Shown here: positions 23,338 through 26,964 of the stretch, in pieces
Numbering within the stretch: position 1 is the stretch's first letter
Layout of the letters: every line of letters begins with the position of its first letter
Origin: an uncultured Campylobacter sp.
Lineage (GTDB): Bacteria; Campylobacterota; Campylobacteria; Campylobacterales; Campylobacteraceae
Assembly (NCBI RefSeq): GCF_938039245.1
Contig: NZ_CALHVN010000050.1
Coordinates: 1 to 26,964, forward strand
Direction: 5' to 3'
Length of the DNA stretch: 26,964 nt
Made by a program: the position numbers and the translations under genes
The notes under the pieces: generated by a model
Database searches by the model: none
The model's input: only the letters and a program-made list of their open reading frames with translations
Told to the model about the DNA's origin: nothing

Positions 23338-25184
23338 TAGACGTAAAATCTATGAACGTGCAGGAGCTCGAAGCGCTTTGCGGGGAGCTCCGAGATAAAA
23401 TTTTACAAACCGTCAGCGCAAACGGCGGGCATCTGAGCTCAAACATCGGCGCGGTCGAGCTTATCGTCGCGATGCACTATGTTTTTGACGCCGCAAAAGA
23501 TCCGTTTATATTTGACGTTAGCCACCAAAGCTACGCGCACAAGCTAATCACCGGACGCTGGGATAAATTTGATACGCTTAGAAAATTCGGCGGTATCAGC
23601 GGCTACACCAAGCCCTCCGAGAGCAAATACGACTACTTTATCGCCGGTCACAGCTCCACCTCTATCTCGCTTGCAGTGGGCGCGTCAAAGGCGATCAAGC
23701 TAAAGGGCGAGGATCGCATCCCAGTGGCCTTTATCGGCGACGGCTCGATGAGTGCGGGTATCGCGTACGAGGCGCTAAACGAGCTAGGCGATATCAAAAA
23801 TCCCTGCGTCATCATCCTAAACGACAACGAAATGAGCATCAGCAAGCCCATCGGCGCCTTTAGCAACTATCTCTCGCAGATGATGGCAGGGCCGCTGTAT
23901 CAGAAGTTTAAAAGCCGAGTCGAGAGATTTTTGAGCTATATGCCAGACGGCGCCGCGTATATGGCGCGCAGGATGGAGGAGGGCATCAGGATATTTACGC
24001 CGGGGATGTTTTTTGAGGAGCTTGGGCTTGAGTACATCGGTCCCGTAAACGGTCACGACGTAAAGGCGCTTATCGAGGCTTTTAGCGTCGCAAAAGGTAT
24101 GAAAAAACCCGTCGTCGTGCATGCGCAGACGCTAAAGGGCAAGGGCTACGAAAAGGCCGAGGGGCATCTAGCAAGCTGGCACGGCGTGAGTCCGTTTGAT
24201 CTGCGAAGCGGCGAAGCTATCAAAAAATCAGCCGCCAAATCGGCCACCGCGCTTTTTGCGGAAAATTTGCTAGACCTCGCCTGTAGGCATGAGGATATCG
24301 TCGGAGTTACCGCCGCGATGCCTACGGGCACGGGCATAGACGCTCTGATGGAGAGATTTCCGGATAGATTTTGGGACGTCGCGATCGCCGAGCAGCACGC
24401 CGTCGCCTCTATGGCCGCGATGGCCAAGGAGGGCTTTAAGCCGTTTATCGCGATTTATTCGACCTTTTTGCAGCGGGCGTTTGACCAGGTCGTGCACGAC
24501 TGCGCGATCATGAATCTAAACGTCGTCTTTGCGATGGACCGCGCGGGTATCGTCGGCGAGGACGGTGAAACGCACCAGGGCGCGTTTGACGTTAGTTATC
24601 TAAATTTGATCCCGAATTTGACGATTTTCGCGCCTCGCTGTGCCGATAGTTTTAGGCTAGCGATGCGCTATGCCTACGCTCACGAGGGGCCTTGCGCTTT
24701 TCGCTATCCGCGCGGAGCTTTTGCGCTGGCGCAGGGCGAATTTGAGGCGCGAGAGCTAAAGCTCGGCAAGGGCGAAATCTTGGTCGAGGGTGGCGGAGAA
24801 GCGGCCTTTATCGCTTACGGCAACGCCGCGGGCAAGGCAAATGCCGCGCGCAAAATTTTGCTCGAAAAAACGGACGGCAAATTTGACCCGAGCCTCGTTG
24901 ACCTAGTGTTTGTTAAGCCGCTTGACGGCGAACTTTTGCAAGAGCTCGCGTGCAAGCATAAAATTTGGTACGTCTTTTCCGATACCGCAAAAAAAGGCGG
25001 CGTAGGCGAGATTTTGGCCGCGTTTTTGCAGGAGCGGCTCATTTTTGACGTACGCATCGTTAGCTTTGAGTTTGACGACGCGTTTATCCCGCACGGTGCT
25101 ACGGCCGATGTCGAGAGGACTCTAGGTATCGACGCGGCAAGCATTTGCGATAAAATTTTAGCCGAAACGGCGGGTCAAATTTGA
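23334..25184 (+). CDS. dxs: 1-deoxy-D-xylulose-5-phosphate synthase
   Basis: Thiamine-diphosphate enzyme that condenses pyruvate and glyceraldehyde-3-phosphate, the first step of the MEP isoprenoid route. The 616 residues match the family. Key parts are GHLSSNIGAVEL, DVSHQSYAHKL, the ThDP/Mg motif starting GDGSMSAG and closing with NDNEMSIS, the second domain with the catalytic Glu in VAIAEQHAVASMAAMAKEG and DRAGIVGEDGETHQG, and the C-terminal transketolase-like domain with VKPLD. The ATG overlaps the fliH stop (ATGA); a second Met at position 7 is possible. The fliF-fliG-fliH-dxs order is conserved in Campylobacter as I recall it. Confidence 0.96.
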   Translation: MIDVKSMNVQELEALCGELRDKILQTVSANGGHLSSNIGAVELIVAMHYVFDAAKDPFIFDVSHQSYAHKLITGRWDKFDTLRKFGGISGYTKPSESKYDYFIAGHSSTSISLAVGASKAIKLKGEDRIPVAFIGDGSMSAGIAYEALNELGDIKNPCVIILNDNEMSISKPIGAFSNYLSQMMAGPLYQKFKSRVERFLSYMPDGAAYMARRMEEGIRIFTPGMFFEELGLEYIGPVNGHDVKALIEAFSVAKGMKKPVVVHAQTLKGKGYEKAEGHLASWHGVSPFDLRSGEAIKKSAAKSATALFAENLLDLACRHEDIVGVTAAMPTGTGIDALMERFPDRFWDVAIAEQHAVASMAAMAKEGFKPFIAIYSTFLQRAFDQVVHDCAIMNLNVVFAMDRAGIVGEDGETHQGAFDVSYLNLIPNLTIFAPRCADSFRLAMRYAYAHEGPCAFRYPRGAFALAQGEFEARELKLGKGEILVEGGGEAAFIAYGNAAGKANAARKILLEKTDGKFDPSLVDLVFVKPLDGELLQELACKHKIWYVFSDTAKKGGVGEILAAFLQERLIFDVRIVSFEFDDAFIPHGATADVERTLGIDAASICDKILAETAGQI

Positions 25185-25240
25185 GCTGAAGCGTTTTTAC
25201 GTGTTTTGGCGAGCGTATCTGGGCGGAAAGGGCGAAAAAT

Positions 25241-25402
25241 TTGAGCGAAACAAATCTTTTTATGCTAGGTCTTGCCTCTCTTGCTTTGATTTACCATGCC
25301 TTAAGCGTCACAGGCAAATTTGCGCGCGCTAGGTATACTTTACTTGTTTTTATCTTCGTTTATCTTTTTATCGGACTGGTTTTACTGCGGATTTTGGGTT
25401 GA
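25241..25402 (+). CDS. Small two-helix membrane protein (putative)
   Basis: A 53-residue frame beginning TTG at 25241 with AAAGGGCG about 5 bases upstream; an internal ATG at 25262 is an alternative with a weaker ribosome-binding site. The sequence gives a short polar start (SETN), a hydrophobic segment FMLGLASLALIYHAL, a basic loop GKFARARY and a second hydrophobic segment LLVFIFVYLFIGLVLLRILG. This hairpin topology with a positively charged loop is protein-like. The frame lies 56 bases after dxs on the same strand. I recognise no family, and its size means chance cannot be excluded. Confidence 0.45.
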   Translation: MSETNLFMLGLASLALIYHALSVTGKFARARYTLLVFIFVYLFIGLVLLRILG

Positions 25403-25664
25403 ATTTATACTAGGTATGCTTTGTAAATTTTGATTTGTGCTAATTTTGCTCGCTGCGACCTTTTGCGCTAAAGAGGCTTAAGCGGGTTTATAAATCGCGC
25501 CTTTGGTCTCGTTAAATTTGGCTAAAATATCGCCTGGATTAAATTTGGGCTATTTTTGCTTCTATTTAACATAAATTTTAGCAGATAATAATTTATATTA
25601 CCAACTATAAAGAAGTTTTAAATAATTTTTTTGTATATTTAGGAAAAAATACTAGGAAAAAACG
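25403..25664 (+). promoter_or_regulatory. perR control region with an operator-like repeat and -10 candidates
   Basis: No gene is visible. TAATAAT-T-TATATTA at 25586-25600 is a 7-1-7 imperfect inverted repeat of the Fur/PerR kind, with the outer five bases of each arm matching. TATAAA at 25606-25611 and TTGTATATT with its hexamer at 25634-25639 are -10 candidates. AGGAAAAAA occurs twice, at 25641-25649 and 25654-25662; the second is the ribosome-binding site for the ATG at 25665. C. jejuni perR is reported to be autoregulated, so a PerR site here would make sense. The operator call is inference. Confidence 0.4.
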
Positions 25665-26075
25665 ATGAACTATATGGAACTTCTTAAAAATCGCGGCCTT
25701 AAAGCCACTCCGCAACGCCTCAGCGTACTAAAAATCCTCGATCGCCACTCTCATCCTACGATCGATGAGCTATACGAAGAGATTTGCGCCGAAAATCCTT
25801 CCGTATCGCTAGCGACGGTATATAAAAACCTAAATATGCTCAAAGACGAGGGGCTAGTCGTCGAGGTCAATATGCCAAACCAAAAGGCGCGTTACGATAT
25901 CTTTAGCCATCCTCATATACATGTGGTTTGCGAGAGCTGCGGGAGCGTAGAGGACTATGATTTTTGCGAGGCGCTGGATGCGTATAAGGAAAATTTGGAG
26001 AGAAAATTAGGAAATCTAATCGAAAAGATGAACGTGATAGCAACCGTCAAGGATTGTAAAAACTGCCGCAGATAG
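25665..26075 (+). CDS. perR: PerR-type Fur-family metalloregulator
   Basis: DNA-binding repressor that senses peroxide through metal-catalysed oxidation of its own ligands. The 136 residues show a winged helix (KATPQRLSVLKIL and SLATVYKNLNMLKDEGLV), the regulatory-metal region with a His near 37 (HSHPTIDEL), RYDIFSHPHIHVVC with Asp and His residues, VEDYDF with a further Asp, and two CxxC pairs, CESC and the terminal CKNC, for structural zinc. The Asp in RYDI, where PerR of Bacillus subtilis has its ligand Asp, and close resemblance to C. jejuni PerR near dxs favour PerR over Fur. A second ATG three codons in is possible, but the AGGA spacing favours 25665. Confidence 0.88.
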   Translation: MNYMELLKNRGLKATPQRLSVLKILDRHSHPTIDELYEEICAENPSVSLATVYKNLNMLKDEGLVVEVNMPNQKARYDIFSHPHIHVVCESCGSVEDYDFCEALDAYKENLERKLGNLIEKMNVIATVKDCKNCRR

Positions 26076-26490
26076 CATCGGCTAGTTTTTGGTTTTTTAG
26101 AACTTTGCGGATTTGGCTCATTTTTAGTTTTATTTTGGCGGTGTTTTGGGTTTAGAATCGGCTCAACGAAACCTAATCGGAGCCTATCTTATTGATTTTA
26201 GCAAAAATACGATAGAGTTTTTTTTGTAGAGATATCGCTTTGTAAGCGCCTTATTTGTTTTTTGTATCTTTGCCGTTATAATATCTAAGCCCTACCTTGC
26301 CTTGCCTTGCTACTTATTAAAAATATAGCTTTCGTCTTAACTTACCGCTTATTTTGACGACGTTTTTCTGATAAAGGCATAACTTTAACTATCTCTAAAC
26401 GCAAACGGCACATAGGATTAAATTTTGATAGGTCGCATATCAGACGAGCTAAGCGCGTAAATTTAAAAACAAAAACAGAGGTCTTTTGTC
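26076..26490. other. Gene-free AT-rich stretch with one promoter-like element
   Basis: I see no convincing gene on either strand in these 415 bases. Contents noted are T-rich tracts, a GTTATAAT whose hexamer is at 26277-26282 (a good -10 shape with no clear -35), and three tandem CCTTG units at 26295-26309. No tRNA arms or rRNA sequence were recognised. If the -10 is active, its transcript would run toward the Cys-rich mini-protein frame at 26502. Confidence 0.5.
26277..26282 (+). promoter_or_regulatory. Promoter-like TATAAT downstream of perR
   Basis: A perfect TATAAT preceded by T-rich sequence lies about 200 bases after the perR stop and about 225 bases before the Cys-rich mini-protein frame. 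There is no recognised gene directly behind it, so it could serve a small RNA or be fortuitous. Confidence 0.3.
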
Positions 26491-26501
26491 TTGTTTCTTT
26501 T

Positions 26502-26648
26502 AAGTTATTTTATAAATTTAACGCGGCGATTCTGGTCGTGCTGGCGATTGGTGCGGGGTATTTTGTGTATGCGAAAGAATTTAAACAAAAAGACTGTGGT
26601 TGCGGTAGCGGTAAGACTTGCAGCTCTAAAAGAAAAAGATACGATTGA
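26502..26648 (+). pseudogene. Cys-rich membrane mini-protein frame without a recognisable start codon
   Basis: The frame encodes KLFYKFN, then a hydrophobic helix AAILVVLAIGAGYFVYA, then a basic, Cys-rich tail KEFKQKDCGCGSGKTC and SSKRKRYD before TGA. One helix followed by a CGCGSG-type cluster is the layout of small FeoB-associated Cys-rich membrane proteins, though the assignment is by pattern only. The frame is open back to a TGA at 26355-26357, yet it contains no ATG, GTG or TTG before the helix. AAG at 26502 is where an ATG would be expected, and ATT at 26529 or an internal GTG at 26538 are poor alternatives. It may be a remnant or use a non-standard start. A competing frame (26491-26724) reads through the same bases but has no protein-like features. 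Confidence 0.35.
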
Positions 26649-26740
26649 CGCGTATTTTTGCCTGCGAGCTTTTGCGGTTTTTTGCGTTTTATTTACTGCG
26701 TGTTTTAAATTTACATTTTCATGACGCGAATTTGGGCGAG

Positions 26741-26793
26741 TAAAATTTGAAGCCGAAATTTACAAATTTAGCCAAATTTGACTTCAAATTTTA
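26741..26793. repeat. Inverted repeat, 12-bp perfect arms
   Basis: TAAAATTTGAAG at 26741-26752 is the exact reverse complement of CTTCAAATTTTA at 26782-26793, with a 29-base loop that itself holds three AAATTT words. It could be a weak bidirectional terminator or part of the structured block that continues to 26962. Confidence 0.75.
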
Positions 26794-26809
26794 GTGCAAA
26801 AAAATCAAG

Positions 26810-26841
26810 GCGAAGTATCGTGAGATGGATTTTTACTTCGC
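26810..26841. repeat. Inverted repeat, 8-bp perfect arms
   Basis: GCGAAGTA at 26810-26817 pairs with TACTTCGC at 26834-26841 across a 16-base loop. The right arm also belongs to a longer alternative pairing: ATTTTTACTTCGCT at 26829-26842 matches AGCGACGTAAAAAT at 26905-26918 at 13 of 14 positions. Confidence 0.65.
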
Positions 26842-26910
26842 TATGCTCGTAACGCTAAAGCGAGAAAGGGCTTTGCTTCCCTTACGGTCGCAACTGTAAG
26901 CAGAAGCGAC

Positions 26911-26962
26911 GTAAAAATTTAGCGTAGGCTGGACAAGATAGTCCGCCGAGCTAAATTTTTAC
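26911..26962. repeat. Long hairpin, 13-bp perfect outer stem with nested inner stem
   Basis: GTAAAAATTTAGC at 26911-26923 is the exact reverse complement of GCTAAATTTTTAC at 26950-26962. Inside, GGAC (26931-26934) pairs with GTCC (26941-26944) around AAGATA, and GGC (26927-26929) with GCC (26945-26947). The structure is compact and strong but lacks a long T run on the + strand before the window ends. It may be a terminator, an RNA element or one end of a small mobile repeat. Confidence 0.75.
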
Positions 26963-26964
26963 TA

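Noticed and set aside
26295..26309. Three CCTTG units as a phase-variable repeat
   Set aside because: Only three units, not inside a gene or at a promoter spacer; too short to suggest slippage control.
26491..26724. 77-codon frame starting TTG
   Set aside because: It overlaps the more protein-like Cys-rich frame in another register, has scattered Cys, Phe and Arg without pattern, and no good ribosome-binding spacing.
26741..26964. CRISPR array or tRNA/rRNA at the 3' end
   Set aside because: The repeats are inverted pairs of different sequence, not regularly spaced direct repeats, and no tRNA or rRNA signatures are present.

Overview
The window looks like a chromosomal segment of a Campylobacter, most likely one of the mid-GC oral species of the C. 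rectus / C. showae / C. curvus / C. concisus type. The evidence is the gene set and order: nrfHA; lpxB-greA-phosphoesterase-cheV-cheA-cheW-serB-tal; rplY-pth-lptF/G; lysA-pheA-hisC-fliF-fliG-fliH-dxs; and a PerR-type Fur regulator. Supporting traits are a CheA with a C-terminal receiver domain, a NrfA with histidine instead of lysine in the first haem motif, and very frequent AAATTT words. The species guess comes from recall and base composition only. Every supported gene is on the + strand.

Layout. (1) 1-2492: an AT-rich control region carrying a Fur-box-like operator over a TATAAT, then nrfH and nrfA (membrane quinol oxidase plus periplasmic ammonia-forming nitrite reductase), closed by a strong hairpin terminator. 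(2) 2578-13706: a tightly packed probable operon in which most junctions overlap or nearly touch. It holds a secreted LprI/DUF1311-like protein, lpxB, greA, an odd basic ORF, an LpxH-like metallophosphatase, the chemotaxis core cheV-cheA-cheW, serB, tal, and an orphan PilT-like ATPase with a roughly 480-residue acidic N-terminal extension. (3) 13730-16338: rplY, pth, a second odd AAATTT-rich ORF and an LptF/LptG permease. (4) 16362-25402: lysA, pheA, hisC, the flagellar base genes fliF-fliG-fliH, dxs and a small two-helix membrane ORF, again with 1-4 base overlaps or minimal spacing. (5) 25403-26964: perR with its own control region, then nearly 900 bases without a normal gene. That stretch holds a Cys-rich membrane mini-protein frame lacking a start codon and a cluster of inverted repeats running to the window edge.

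How the genes work together. NrfH/NrfA support respiration on nitrite. LpxB, the LpxH-like enzyme and the LptF/G permease belong to lipid A synthesis and LPS/LOS export. CheV/CheA/CheW transmit receptor signals to the flagellar switch, and FliF/FliG/FliH build the MS ring, the rotor and the export ATPase regulator. SerB, LysA, PheA and HisC make amino acids, Dxs starts isoprenoid synthesis, and GreA, L25 and Pth serve transcription and translation.

Most of the window is ordinary conserved core. The least explained parts are the PilT-like protein's acidic extension, the two AAATTT-rich spacer ORFs, the two mini membrane proteins near the 3' end, and the alternating inverted repeats at 26741-26962. 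I did not find a clearly new multi-gene system.
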